A DNA stretch of 64,000 bases, taken from the NCBI GenBank assembly GCA_015179125.1, contig WHVA01000129.1, forward strand, positions 1 to 64,000, given 5' to 3'. Shown piece after piece: positions 1-11,599 of the stretch. Source of the DNA: Gautieria morchelliformis. Taxonomy: Eukaryota > Basidiomycota > Agaricomycetes > Gomphales > Gomphaceae. The position numbers were made by a program, and so were the translations under genes. The notes below the pieces were generated by a model. It saw only the letters and a program-made list of their open reading frames with translations, made no database searches and was not told where the DNA came from. How positions within the stretch are numbered: position 1 is the stretch's first letter; every line of letters begins with the position of its first letter.

Positions 1-129
1 CAGGTGTTTCTCGTCACCCGTATTGCTCTCATAGTAGTGGGATAGGCAGTCCGCTACTTTGTTCTCACGCCATCAATGTGGACGGTGTTGTAATTGAAGC
101 GGGATAAGAACTCCCACCACCAGACATGT

Positions 130-2112
130 CTACCAGACAGGTCCTTTTGGGTCTCGAAGTACTCGAGACCCTTGTGGTCCGTGACTAGGGTGAACTTTCG
201 CTCTAGGAGTTTGTCTCCCACTTAATGAGGGCTTTGAGCATGGCAATAGTTTCGTGCTCATGTGTTCTGTAGTGTTGCTGCCAACACTGAACTTCTTTGA
301 CAAGAAGCCAGCTGGCCGACAGGTTCTCCAGTCTGGTCCCTGGCCATAGACGGCACCGACACCAGACTTTGAACTGTTGGTGATGACCCATATCGGGTCC
401 GCGTTCCGTGCGTCAATGGGACGCAGGATTGGGGCCTTGCAGGCCAGCACCCTTATGCTGTGGAAGCATTTGTCCAGCGATGGCGTCCATTCAAATGGAC
501 GGTTGTTGCGCACGCATCCTGATAAGGGAGTGGTGTATGCACTGATGTCTGGCATGTAGTGTGCCAGGTATTGGACAAGGCCGAGGATCTCTGCACATCG
601 TAAACGTGCGAGGCCTCCTCACTCGCGGATGTGTTGCATTTTGCCTCCATCCGTGTGAACCCCTTGGCCATCTATGATGTGGCCAAGGCACTCCATTCTT
701 TCCGAATAGAGATCAACCTTCTTTTTACTTAAGAAGAGATGGCTGCTCTGTAGCCTGTCAAAGACTATGCGGAGATGTTCCTCGTGCTCCTGTATCGAGT
801 GCGAGAAGATGAAAATGTCATCCATGTAGACATGGACGAAGCGACCTATGCAGTCGTGGAATATCGACGTCATGAGACGTTGAAACGTCGATGGGGCATT
901 GCAATCCCCCATCTGTATCACTTGGCTCCTAAACGTGCCAAGGATCGTCGCAAAGGCTGTCTTTGGGACGTCTTCAGGATGAATACGGATTTGCTCATAT
1001 GCCTCTGACATGTTATTTTGTTATTTCATTGCCTTGCCAAAATGGGAAGGACTCGGAGGAGTCTGTGCATTAACTCGAGCGCAGGGGATGTAAGGAAAAG
1101 GAACTTGAGAATGATAGTGAGGACACTGTTAACTCACTCAACCGGACTCAACAACGTGAGTGAATGGGCTAAAACCAATGATTTGTTGTAGCTAAAGTCC
1201 TAGCTACTTATACAGTGGTGAACAGGGGTAAAACCCTATGGAACATTGGATTAGGAGTGCATACATCACCAATGATGTCGATGATGATGCTATGTGCTCC
1301 TAGGTGGATAATCCATTGATGATGATGTATGCCCCTAGGAAATGTCCCTCTAGAATCCCTCTAGAATCCAATAACATGACATATCGAGTTTCGTCCTGTA
1401 TTTACAGTGAGTGACATCGCTCCTGATAACATCCTGATCTGGGAAGGGCATCACGTCCTTCACCGTGTTCTCATTCTGCTGTTGCAGGTCGAAGACGGTA
1501 CGTAACGTACCGTTTTTCTTCGGTACGCACAGCATTGGCACTGCTTGATGGGCCACTGCTGGTATCCACCACTTCGCAGTGGTGTATCATTCTAGCTTTA
1601 TGGACAATTCCTCATGGAAGTGTTTGGGACACTTGGGTAGTCGATACCACATGTGTTTGTCGGGATCAATAAGATTGATCTCATGATTCACCTCCCGTAA
1701 GGGAGGGAGTTCCAATGGAATACCACTGATGAGGTCGGTGATCTTGTCCATCCATTCCTTGTGCAAGCGATGGATGTCATTGTCCATGAGGACGATGGTT
1801 GTGGTTCCATCAAGCACCATGTACATCTGTTTGAACCCCTGGCGCTCGGCGGCTTTTTCCTTTTTTCTAGCACTTTCATTGTGAGATGACAGCGTCTCTC
1901 CCTATGGGTGTAGGGAGCGGGTGAGGATGAGTCGCGAGACTTTTCCTCCTGGCTTCAATTGGCCAGGGGGGCGTGGGCTCCAAGGTGATTCTACTCACCT
2001 TTGGGTCCATGCCATTCTTCGACGACTTTTCGTTGTCGAAGCTTACTTTTCCTGTGGGGATGATTTCATTCTCCACAGGGATTGTCCCTGGACTGGCAAA
2101 GTCCAGGGTCAC
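130..2112 (-). pseudogene. Pol region of element A: reverse transcriptase and RNase H
   Basis: Minus-strand pieces from N to C terminus: 2112-1587 (linker before RT), 1556-1377 (RT start, VPKKNGTLRTVFDLQQQN), 1011-619 (RT core with the catalytic box VYMDDIFIFS followed by LGHIIDGQGV) and 555-130 (RNase H-like, with FLSKKFSVGSNTTEHMSTKL). The RT order and motifs match Ty3/gypsy polymerases, which copy element RNA into DNA. The frame is interrupted by a solo LTR at 1011-1376 and by several frameshifts. Integrase would lie left of the window. Confidence 0.7.
1011..1376. mobile_element. Solo LTR (366 bp) inserted in the RT of element A
   Basis: It begins TGTTATTTTG and ends CCAATAACA, so it has TG...CA termini with a short inverted repeat (TGTTATT/AATAACA). 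It is bounded by a perfect 5-bp duplication TGACA at 1006-1010 and 1377-1381. Removing it rejoins the RT codons on both sides (…KLDMS and MSEAY…). No internal region of its own is present. Orientation cannot be decided. Confidence 0.85.
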
Positions 2113-2645
2113 TCCTAGTTCCTTAGGAATGGAGTCCCCAAGGTAGCATCGTAGTAATTGATGTTCACCATGTCGAAGTATTCTTTGACTGTTTCGCGAC
2201 CAAATCTAATGCTCGTGTTTGTCCTGTAGTTGATCATTGATCAACTACCAATGCATGCCAATTGCAGGGCAATTGGCTGTTCCAAGGCAAATGTTTTTAT
2301 GCCAGTGGCACGCGTGAATTTGGGGGATAGCAGTACCCCTTCACTCCCACTGTCTAGCAGACAGTGGGCCTTTGTGCCACTGATTTCCCAGTACCCCAAC
2401 AGGGTACGGTTTTTGCTGCACAGCCGTACCAGTCACGTGTGGTGTTTGCTCCAATGATGATACATTGGCTCGGCCGCCTGGTCTGGGGCTGTTGTTCGAG
2501 CAGCCATGACTTTGGCTGTCTCGTCCACCTGTGTGATTCTAATCATGCTGGATCTGTAGGCAGTCTGATTGTCTGCCATGTCTTCATCCCAATTGTAGTA
2601 TTGGGATGGTTCCGGCTCCCAGGCTTCTGCTGGCTCGCCCTTCCC

Positions 2646-5112
2646 TTATTGATCCTCAGTTTCCTGAGGGTCACCCTCCCCCTCTTCAAACTCTTGAGGA
2701 GAGGTATCGATGGGCTCCTCCAGACCCTCATCATCATCCTGCCGTATGGCTGCTGTCCGCACTTTCAGCTTCAGGTGCGGGCAATTAGCCTTAATGTGGC
2801 CTGTCTGGCCGCATTCAAAGCAGCTTGCGCTGCTATGCACATTTTGTGGCCTATCTGGAGGGTGGCCGGATGGCTTTTGTGGGTAGTTCGGCTTTGCCGA
2901 GCTTCCCAACGCCTGAGGTGGACGACCTGTTTGTGGCAGCTTTGTCACCATGGGTCGGCGGAAGGCATTGTTTGCCTGGAATGCAGAGGGCTTGTTAAAG
3001 CCCGACTGTGCGGTCAGCTTGTTCATCACAAGCTGTGACGTGATGGCTTTCATGGCCGCGGTTTCTGCCCAGAGCACCCCTTGGTTATACTGGGATGCTT
3101 CCTCGATCATTCGGGCAGCTTCGAAGAGCTGCTCGATCGAGCTGGATTCGGCGTTATAGCCTTCTTCAGGACCTCATTGCGCAATGTATTGTGCAATGCT
3201 GACACGAACCGTCTCCAGAGCATGTATTCATCAGGCAGTTGTATCATCCACACCGAGTACTTCGTGAGCTCGTTCAGCATTTCCTGAACGGTCTTCGTGC
3301 CTTGCACAACCGTGTCGAATTTGTTCGACGTGTGGTGATATGTGAGGGTGTGCATGAATCTCTTCTGCAGCCCTTGCATGGCCATTTCCAAGGTCCATTC
3401 ACAGACTTGATGATCGAAACACTCAACGTTTCGAACGAACCATTCTTGGGCCTCGCTGGTTAGGCAAGTGCCCAGGTAATCCACCTGCATCTGCACGGTG
3501 GTTGGCCCTAGTAGGCAGTTCATCTTGAGCCACCTCAAGATGCCCGCCACGAACCCCTCAAATTCTTCGAGGTCCGAACCTCCGGTGTATGGCTCGGGAT
3601 GTGCCAGCTTTACGCCGACTTTCGCAAGCACGGACTTTTCAGGGTCCGTGTCTGCTGTGTCTGCGAGCGCTACACAGATCATCCATGTGACGCCATCGTA
3701 TGGCTCCTGTGGGCCTTTGATTTGGTCCAGGATGCCTTGACTGAAGGTCAAGGCAACGGACCTTTCACATGGCTGCACAGCGGCACTTGGCGGGGCAGTT
3801 TCTAACGGCTCACTGCTTTGCGGGGATTGATGTCAGGTGTCCCCTGTCAATCCCATGTTCTGGACTCGTAGTCTGCTCGAGAGAGCAGAACGTGCTTGTC
3901 TAGCCTCCTGGACTACATGCTCCTGCTGCTTGTTCGGCAGCTGGGTTGTCTGTGCTCGGGACACCGCCTCTTCGGCGTGCTGCCTGCGCAGCTCCAGGGT
4001 GCGTGTGTAGCGACGGGCGGCTTGTGCCTCTTTCCGTTGCCAGTGCTTGACTTTGAGCTCCAGGCTCATGGCCGTGTCCTCAGAGTTGACCTCCGAGGCC
4101 ACCTGTTTGCAGATCGCCTGTTGGATGGTTTTGCCATCCCTCGCTGGAGCCGTGTTGGTCCTGCAGCTTCTCGATTCATTCCTGAACCATATGTCCTGCA
4201 TGGATGGGATGTTTGGCAGTGGCATTCATCGCCGATCTTCAGCGGCACTGTCATGCCCACTGTCTGTCGCTCTATGTGACCCTTGGTGGTGGCAACACTT
4301 GTTCTTGTCTTCAAGGGCTTGTAGCATCGCCCTTACGCTGGCAATCTCTGTGTTGCTCTGGCGCATGTCCGTACGGGATTCTGCCAGCGATGCTCGCAGA
4401 CCCGCGAGCGACCTTGCTAGTCTGCGTGCCGTCATGACCATGCTGGCATCCTGTCTGCCACATTCTCTAGCTCGCGGCCTATCTGCTCGTTCCTCGCATC
4501 AGCGTGGCCGATGCATTGGGTTGCTTCATGTAGCTGATTGTTCAGCCACATGGTCACTGTTGTTTCATCAGTGGTGTTTGTCCTCGAGATCTTTCGACTT
4601 GAGCTCAAGTATTCCGAGTCCTGATGATCCTCAGGTGCTCGTCGTTTTTGACGTTGTTCCTTGGGAGGAGCAATGGGTGTCCGATCTTTCAACCGGGGGG
4701 CTGCGTCGTGGCTCTTAACTTGTCGTGACGTCTGGTCCGATGCTGAGCCTTCGTCATTGCTGATGGGGGATCTCACTTGGCCCTTGCCCTTGTCATGAGG
4801 TGGGGGTGAGCGGGATGGGGAGCGTGATTTGTCCCCGTCCTGTCCTTCTACCTCATCCACGCTTGGAGACATGTGGTCCATGGTGTCCGCGTCCTCTAGT
4901 ACCAGGATGGGCACGGCGAGGTCTATGACTTCGCCGTCTTCTATCTCCTTGGGCCCTGAGCCCAAGGTAGCGTCAGCCGTGGTGTCGCTAGGCTGCACCG
5001 GGGTTTTGTTGCGTGAACTGCTAGATCGTGTCATTCGACTGAGCGGGTACATCACAGGTGCACAGTTGAGTGTAGTATGTTGTACTACGTTCGTTTTCTG
5101 ACGATTTTTCAA
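2646..5112 (-). pseudogene. Gag region of element A with zinc knuckle
   Basis: Consecutive minus-strand reading frames: 5112-4432 (low-complexity acidic/serine N-terminus), 4225-3833 (charged, probably coiled coil), 3778-3107 (Retrotrans_gag-like core containing LAHPEPYTGGSDLEEFEGFV) and 3110-2646, with a CCHC zinc knuckle of form CFECGQTGHIKANC. Gag proteins of this kind bind element RNA and form the virus-like particle. Frame changes between the pieces indicate frameshifts, so a full-length protein is unlikely. Identification rests on the core and the knuckle; the N-terminal part has no recognisable domain. Confidence 0.65.
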
Positions 5113-5432
5113 TGGTCAGCACAGCGATCTTGTTTAAGATGCTGCAAGAACCACTCTTCAACTGTTTGCTAGGCAAACAGTCAGTGGAAGTTCAAAAAGG
5201 TGTAAAGTGGTTGGCTTATTACTTGTGTTATCACAAGGCAGTAGAACTCGACCAAACTATGGTGATTCTAATACAACGTAGTGACGGTTACAGGTAAAGT
5301 TAAGCTGGGGAATCCTGGTGGATTCCCATGCAAGAACTATACAGTGGGTCCGCGAGGACCCACTGGCGCTATGTAAGCTACCAGCTATTATGTGTTGCTT
5401 CGCGGCAACACAGGTAAATATCTATATTTACA
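5071..5432 (-). repeat. LTR/leader of element A made of consecutive perfect hairpins
   Basis: No coding sequence. Perfect hairpins follow one another: 5161-5181 (stem 9, loop 3), 5308-5327 (stem 8, loop 4), 5342-5365 (stem 10, GCGA loop), 5391-5412 (stem 8, loop 6) and 5414-5431 (stem 8, loop 2). Minus-strand sequence from 5432 begins TG, as expected of an LTR edge. The boundary between LTR and leader is not visible. Confidence 0.55.
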
Positions 5433-5433
5433 G

Positions 5434-5600
5434 TGGCACGGCTCTCAACTATTTCAAACCGGCTCTTATGGATCCCTATGCCATCATTGATTGGGCAGAC
5501 GATTTTCTCAATTTTGTTTCCAAACTCCGCAATAACTTTGGACCTTTCAATATGAAAGCCGATGTGGAAAATGAACTTGATAAGCTTCATATGAAAGTGT
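5434..5600 (+). pseudogene. Gag fragment of a second gypsy family
   Basis: About 54 codons read GTALNYFKPALMDPYAIIDW and onward to NELDKLHMK. They correspond to the gag of element B (minus strand, 28111-29463), which reads GTALDYFEPALMDPFALVDW at the same place. The fragment starts exactly where element A ends, so A probably inserted inside this older gag. The downstream sequence to 5780 has no recognisable coding content. Confidence 0.7.
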
Positions 5601-5787
5601 TACGACCATGCCGCCTAACCATCTCCACCACCTCTGGAACACTTCTGCACCACCTCCAACTCTATTCCACTGTATGGGAACTGCTGTTCAACCAGCATAT
5701 TGTGTAGTCTCAGATCTAGCTGTTCAACCAGCCTTTAAACTGTCTCCTTACTGTAAATTTGTATTCTGCATCAAAGGCCTCTAAAAC

Positions 5788-6232
5788 TAGTGATGGGCAG
5801 GGCCCGGCTTGGCCCCAAAGCCCAGGCTTGGGCCCGGCCTGCTCAGGCTTGGGCTTCCCAAATCCTGAGCCAGGTCCTTACCAGCAGGCCCGGCCCGACT
5901 TGGGCCGCAGCCTGTTGGTGGGGAACTAGACATGTATGTTGCACCTCCAACAATAGCACCACCAGCCGCCGCTGTTGCCGCTCGCGTGGCCAAACCAGCA
6001 CACCCATCCCCCCCACGCACCTGCAGCCCCATACGCACGTGCACACACAGCTGCATGTGCACGCCTACCCCCACGCAGATGCCCACATGCACGCAGAGGA
6101 GCAATGCCCCTACCGCGCTACTCTCACTGCAGGGTACAGGTGAAGGAAGGAGACGGTGGGGGTGGGGGTGGGATTTTTAAGGTGCTGGTGGGAGGGTGGG
6201 GCGGAAGGAGAAGGAGAAGTGCTGGGCGCCTA
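5788..6232. mobile_element. Left part of a split hAT-like non-autonomous transposon
   Basis: It begins TAGTGATGGGC (5788-5798), preceded by the 8-bp flank TCTAAAAC (5780-5787), and continues into a GC-rich run of GGGCCCGGCTTGG-type subterminal repeats. The matching end, TAGTGATGGGC next to GTTTTAAA (complement TTTAAAAC), lies at 15202-15220, pointing the same way on the plus strand. An 11-bp terminal repeat and an 8-bp flank match (7 of 8) are typical of hAT elements. The two halves were separated by an LTR insertion and then an inversion. No transposase is visible. Confidence 0.65.
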
Positions 6233-7764
6233 TGTTTTGGAACCCTTCAAGACTTTGGTGTTATTGCTAACGCCTCTGTCTATCAGAATGTGTCATTTAC
6301 ACGACTAGTAGAATACCAGTTCAATGCAGCAGCACAACTCCGGAAATAATTTAATATTTGTACCTTGGTTGCAATCTGTGTAATAACTAGTCCAAGTTAT
6401 TACAGCTGGAAGGCAATGCATTTCTTAGCTGCACTGAACAATAAACTAAAAGAGTGTGTAGGTTCAAGGACACTATCGGGGTCCAAGAGTATTCCTTTTA
6501 ATAAAGAGGGAATAGGCTCTGCAGGAGAGTTTGTAAGTGGACTGGGTCGACCAACGTCAATGCACTGCAATAACGAGAGAGTAATGTGAAGTGGCTTTCA
6601 TGCACAACTTGACTTGACTTGTGAAAGTCACTGAACAGGAAAATCAACTGAACAGCTCGTCTCGGGTATTGGAGTGCTAATTGACAAGAAAATCGATTGC
6701 CAACCTCACTCTGTAGAGTTTCACCCAGCGTGTTAGGCTAAGTGGCTAAGCAGTAAAGCAACTACTTAACTAAGAATAGTTACTCTAAGCAAGAGTAGTA
6801 TTCTAGTTTGGGTTAGGAACTTAGGTAAGATGTGCAAGTCACACAAGCTGTGTAGGATAGAAGATGGGTAGATTGATTGCTCAAAGGGCAGGCAAAGGGC
6901 CTCCTTTTATATTGTAATGTACAGGAGCTTAGTAAGCAGGTAGAACCTTCTATCTATTAATGGAATGGGGGAAGAAGCTTGTGGAAGGTGGAAGAAAGGG
7001 TTGGAAGAAACTGGCTGTTTCCAGGGGACTCTACCATGCTTCCTACCAATCAGAGCTTGATTTGTCAGGAATGACTCACTGAAAGGGGTCATGTGCCATA
7101 GCACAGCTTGGCTGAGTCATGTACTCCTGACTCACCAAGGTGTGCCTGGATTGGTTGAGCCATTGAGGCTATATCTCCAGATAACCATGTATTTGGCACT
7201 CAGAAGCTGAGTAAGCAGTTCTGAGCCAATTAGGGCGCTGTAGCCATAATTACTAAGAGCACTGCTTAGCACAGCTGAGCATAGCCTGGTACAGCCTAGT
7301 TGTCATGACTGACCATGATCCCCATTGTTTGGTGAAGCCAAACAGGCTGCACAGTTGCTATGGCTGCATATAGCAACTGTTTGGGACTCAGCTGGAAATA
7401 CTGAGAGAGCCATCCTGCCGGACTTGTGGGTGCTTGGGTGACCATAAGTCCGAAAATGTGGCCACCGCCGAGGTGCCCGGCGGAGTTTGAAATAGAGCGC
7501 CCGGAACAGAGTTGTGGGTGCTAGAGGATCCACAACTCTGTAATGACAGAAAAATGGTAGTTTGAGCCATGGAGACTTTGGAAAAATAAGGAAAAATATA
7601 AGATAACTAGAGGAATGTTTGAAAAGCCTTTCCCCAGTTATATTAACAGCATACAGATACTGTTAATTCTTCAAATGTGTTTTTACATGTTGTCAAGACA
7701 AAAAGAAAAGACTAGGGCTGGTTGAGCAGCCTTCCTTGGCTGGTTGAACAGCCGTTCCCCTACA
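6233..7764 (-). mobile_element. Solo LTR, 1532 bp, left copy (minus orientation)
   Basis: Plus-strand ends are TGTTTTGGAACCC and TTCCCCTACA, i.e. TG...CA. The copy at 15337-16868 is its reverse complement, of identical length; I saw only two substitutions in the parts compared. On the minus strand a TATAAAAG box (6911-6904) precedes the transcribed part, as in an LTR promoter. Flanks are GCCTA on the left and GCCCA on the right, so it lacks a matching 5-bp duplication of its own. Long ORFs inside (for example minus 7533-7303) are repeat sequence with no known domain. Confidence 0.85.
6904..6911 (-). promoter_or_regulatory. TATA box of the left 1532-bp LTR
   Basis: TATAAAAG on the minus strand, at the mirror position of 16190-16197 in the right copy. 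It lies in a GGAGGCCC-containing context typical of LTR U3/R borders. Confidence 0.5.
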
Positions 7765-7769
7765 GCCCA

Positions 7770-8700
7770 GGGACGAGTCCCCCACAAATCAGCGCAAGGG
7801 CCTGGGGCTGGGGCTGGAGAGCACGGCCGAGGTCTATGCGTCGCTGGCGAGCTACTACCGTAGTTGACCTTTCTAGTCCAATGTACCTATCTATATCTAT
7901 ATGCAAAATATATTATATTATCAACTATTAAATTGAGACCAGAATCTGCCATACAGGGCCATATACTGGAAATACTAATACATATGGCGCGCCAGATCTG
8001 GCCAGTCCTCAAAGCAAATCTGTGATTTTGCCCGATGGCATAGTCTCAATTATCTGGCGATGTCTGGCGAGTGTGGGGTGTCATTTTGCTGCCATATCTT
8101 ACCATATCTGGCCAGAGTCTGTTTTCACTGGGGTGGAGGTCTTGTGTCCTGAAGCTGGGACTCGGAAGTACAGCAGAAGTTACAAAACCTTCCAGAGATA
8201 GCATGCGTGGCGCTAGAGCTGTACTTCATTTCAGGTGTAAGCCATTAGTATGATCACGAAATTATGGACACTCGGCCTAGAAAGACGATGCGCATGGATG
8301 GGAGCAGAAGCCTGTAGGGGCCCAAGCTATAGTAAGGCTGGTGAAGTTGCCACTCGAGATGGGGTTACATCGGCCATTTGATCTACCAGCCGTTGATGGC
8401 ACTGTGGTGAAACGCTACATAATTAGAGAACACAAAGCAGTAAAAGGCGGTTAGCAGTGACACTGCAGATTCGGCGCTCAGCCTGGGATAGAGTGCTCCA
8501 CATACTCCACAAAAGCTACTCCACAAAAGCAGCACAAGCAAGCGCAAAGCCAGGCGTGGCTGCTTAAATACTTAGGATAGAATGGTCCCCCAGCTGAGAC
8601 ACATACTTATGATGGCTCGCTGATGCATGAGCGCAGATGTGACCAGCGGGACTCTATCATAAGTGTGCGAGTTCAGCGGAAATAGCGGTGCTTGAGAGAA
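7770..8700. other. Non-coding repeat-rich stretch
   Basis: No convincing gene. 8050-8137 contains GCCATATCTT and ends TTTTCACTGGG, a pattern shared with 18210-18262, so it is probably the end of a dispersed repeat. 8500-8545 has a short direct repeat around CTCCACAAAAGC. Confidence 0.4.
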
Positions 8701-8719
8701 CTCAAACTCTGACACTCAT

Positions 8720-11560
8720 GAAATGACAACAACCGACATGCCCTTCATCTTCCACTGCTGGTCCTCCACCCAAAACTCGCCGGCTGGACACTGTCGATAT
8801 CCAGCTGTCCGATGAACACCAAAAACAGATGGATGAAAAGGTTATGAATGATGATTTTGTCCAGCGCTTGGCATCTCCTCTCAGCCTTTCACATGCTGGG
8901 CTACTTCTTTCCACCATTGTTGACTTCACTGGCGAGCCTCTGGATGAAAACTATGCCCGCCAACAGAAGGCAACGGAACTAGTCCAAACAGAACGTCTCT
9001 TGCCACTGCTGAACCAGGCATTGGAGGAACAAAGCTTTGCTCGAATAAGAACCCTTGGTGAGTCATTTATCCAAATCTTCATTGGTTGAACTCTGCATTT
9101 TATTGATTGCAATGCACACCTTAGCATGCCTTCAATCGCCAAGCGTGACATATCCACTACATCTAGCCATCCCTAGGTAATCTGAGGTGTCAACAAAAGA
9201 TCAAAATGAAGGTTACATGCCCATCCTTTGTGCATTATTCTTAGAGATCTAATCATTACCACAGCAACCATTGGTGCTTGGAAGAACACGTACCAGGGGG
9301 GAGCCATTGAAGCATTCCTCACTACAATCAACCAGTATTATCTGAAAGCAGGGCAAAAGGTATCCAGTCTTCCTATACCGCATTGAAACACTCTCATTCA
9401 TTCTCAAATCCAGTATGCACATCACATTGCCATTGTCCAATCATCTGGCACAGGCAAGTCTAGAATGCTCCTTGAGGTGTCTTGTGTTGTTTTTGGTGTC
9501 ATCCTTAACTTTAGGAGCGATGACCTGACTGGTATGAGCATTGGCGTTCAAGTCCCTATACCACTGACTCAGAAGACCTCTTAAGGCTATCCAGGGCCCG
9601 ACAGGGCCGTTCGAGACTATCTCATTAAACCAGCTAATGCGAAACTCATCGTCAAGCGAACTAATTGCTTCTTTATCACACTTTTCAATCATCTCTCTGG
9701 CCATGGTTCAATCAGAGAACCAGCCGATCTGGCAGCTCTTCTAGCATACGGTGACCCAGAGAATCAGCATGCAAGAGAAGAGCTCTTTAATGCTGTGATA
9801 CACGACGCAGATGAGGTAAGTGACCCTTTCCTGGCATTCATTTCTTCTCTGCGCCTTAAAGTACCCGGTCGATCTAGTTGGAGGTCCTTCCTTCAACTCC
9901 ACAGAAAGAGGGTAGTCCAAAAGTTCTTGTTCAGGGTCGAGCTGGTAAGCAATCAACGGCATCCTCCAGTATCCGCTCTCATGTTTTTGGCTCCTAGGTA
10001 ACACTCTGAGGTGGCTAAGAAGCTGCACAACTGTTCTTGCTGATAGTAGCATCGACCGTCCTGTCAAACTGATCCTGGGCTTTGATGAAGCGAGCGAGAT
10101 GGCCGCCATTGTACCCACAAGGAACTGGAGCCCTTATACCATAATACGTCAAGCCCTTAGAAGCATATGTGACTCACATATCTTTAGTGCCTTTTCATCT
10201 ACCACTGGCTGTGTTCGCTGGTTTCATCCCACTCCAGAAGTGGAGTACTCAACTAGGATTCAGTCGGGCCAATTGACTCTTTGGCCCCCATTCACTTTAC
10301 CTGGGTATGACCAGTTAGCAACTGCGTTACATGAGGGCGTCAAGCTCAGTGACGTCACTGATGAAAAATTCATGCTCTCACTCGGGAGGCCACTGTGAGT
10401 CATAGACATTATCACCCCAATATTTATTATTGACATACATACCTCACACAAGGTATGATAGCGGCTCACCGGGGGTCAAGCGTAACATTATCAAGTTCAC
10501 CAAAGAAGCGCTCCTGAATGGGAAAGACCCCAACTCCAAGCAGCTTGCCCCCCTCGCAGTCCGTTTGCCCCTGACATTCAATTCTTTGACCTCCAATGGA
10601 TGCCAAGCGGAGCAACTACAAGTCAAGTCTCATATGTGCATCTGCCTGAATATCATCCCTGAAGCAGACACCATGTGTACTGTTGCACCCTCGGAACCAG
10701 CGTTAGTTGAAGCGGCAGCACAACTTATGAATCACCCAAACATGTCAGCGGGACAGAATCCTGTGGAAGTTGTAGCAGGTTTCTTGTCCGATTGCTTTCT
10801 CTTGAAGGGTGATCGTGGGGAGCTTGCCTGTATGGTTTTGATGTTGCTGGCGCATGATCAAGCTTGTGACCTTTGTGACCTTGGTGGAAAATCCTCAATG
10901 GAACGCCTTTTCATGCACTATCACAAGCCACTGCAAGTTACTGAATTTCTCCCGACTCTTCTTGCCACGAAGCATAGCCTGACTATTCTCAAGGCTCAAC
11001 CCCCTGCCGGTGGCATGCCATTCGAGAAGAGGTTTAGCACATTGTATGTTCATTTCATGCATTGTGTGAAAGTGATGGACTACAAGGTCATGGAGTAGGC
11101 TTTCCTTGCAGTCAATGTGTGTTCATTTTACTGATTGCATTTGATAGCTGTAAATTTCTGATGCAAATGATGGCGTGGGGAGCAGCTATTCTTTGTGCCG
11201 ATAGTCAAGTTGGGGTTGATATCATCATACCTGCTTGCTATGATGGAGAAACCCTGACTCTAGAAAACATCACTCCCCTGCTCTATCAAATTAAAAGTCT
11301 TGCTGCTCTGTTTCACTTGGATCCAACTTTGTTTGCGAACTTGGAACCAACAAGTTTGGGTGTCTATGGCAAAACCAACGGTTACTCTCCCAGTAGTGCC
11401 CCTCTCCGTTGTTTAACTCTTGTCTGTAGAACCACTTCCTGTCATCAAAATTGTTTTGAGCGTAGGTGTGCCCAATGCTTTGTTTGAATGCCTGACAGTG
11501 AGGGAGTTGAAGAGACCCTCTAGTCTAACCCCCATCATTGGGATGCTTTTTTCCCGCTTA
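8720..11560 (+). CDS. P-loop NTPase with C-terminal PD-(D/E)XK-like domain, Crinkler-like, multi-exon
   Basis: Exons joined by short introns. Coding pieces: about 8735-9057, 9247-9359, 9414-9531 (Walker A, QSSGTGKSRM), 9595-9815, about 9990-10394 (Walker B-like LILGFDEAS), 10454 to about 11090, then about 11165-11560. Phases agree at each junction from 9057 to 9815 and at 10394/10454. The last part has GVDIIIPACY followed about 20 residues on by LLYQIKS, the D...QxK pattern of restriction-like nucleases. This NTPase plus nuclease layout is known from eukaryotic Crinkler (CRN)-type proteins, which occur as large families in agaricomycetes; the assignment is by motif only. The first exon, the exon near 9862-9948 and the C-terminus are uncertain, and I cannot say whether the gene is intact. 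Confidence 0.55.
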
Positions 11561-11599
11561 TGGATACATAGAAGGCTCAATGTCGCTCCTTTCAGCCAC

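Larger units (their letters stand above)
1..5432 (-). mobile_element. Ty3/gypsy-like LTR retrotransposon A, degenerate, cut by the window start
   Basis: From right to left on the minus strand this carries a putative LTR/leader, gag, a zinc knuckle, reverse transcriptase and RNase H; the rest lies outside the window. The coding frames are broken into many pieces, so this is a decayed copy. The likely 5' LTR starts with TGTAAATA (minus strand, from 5432), directly against an unrelated gag fragment at 5434. A 366-bp solo LTR interrupts the reverse transcriptase. The whole stretch is crowded with short perfect hairpins, which the other gypsy elements here lack. The LTR/leader limits are inferred, because only one end is in the window. 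Confidence 0.7.

Noticed and set aside
5787..6349. Proline/histidine-rich ORFs on both strands near 5.8-6.3 kb
   Set aside because: They fall in the GC-rich subterminal repeats of the hAT-like element and run into the LTR.
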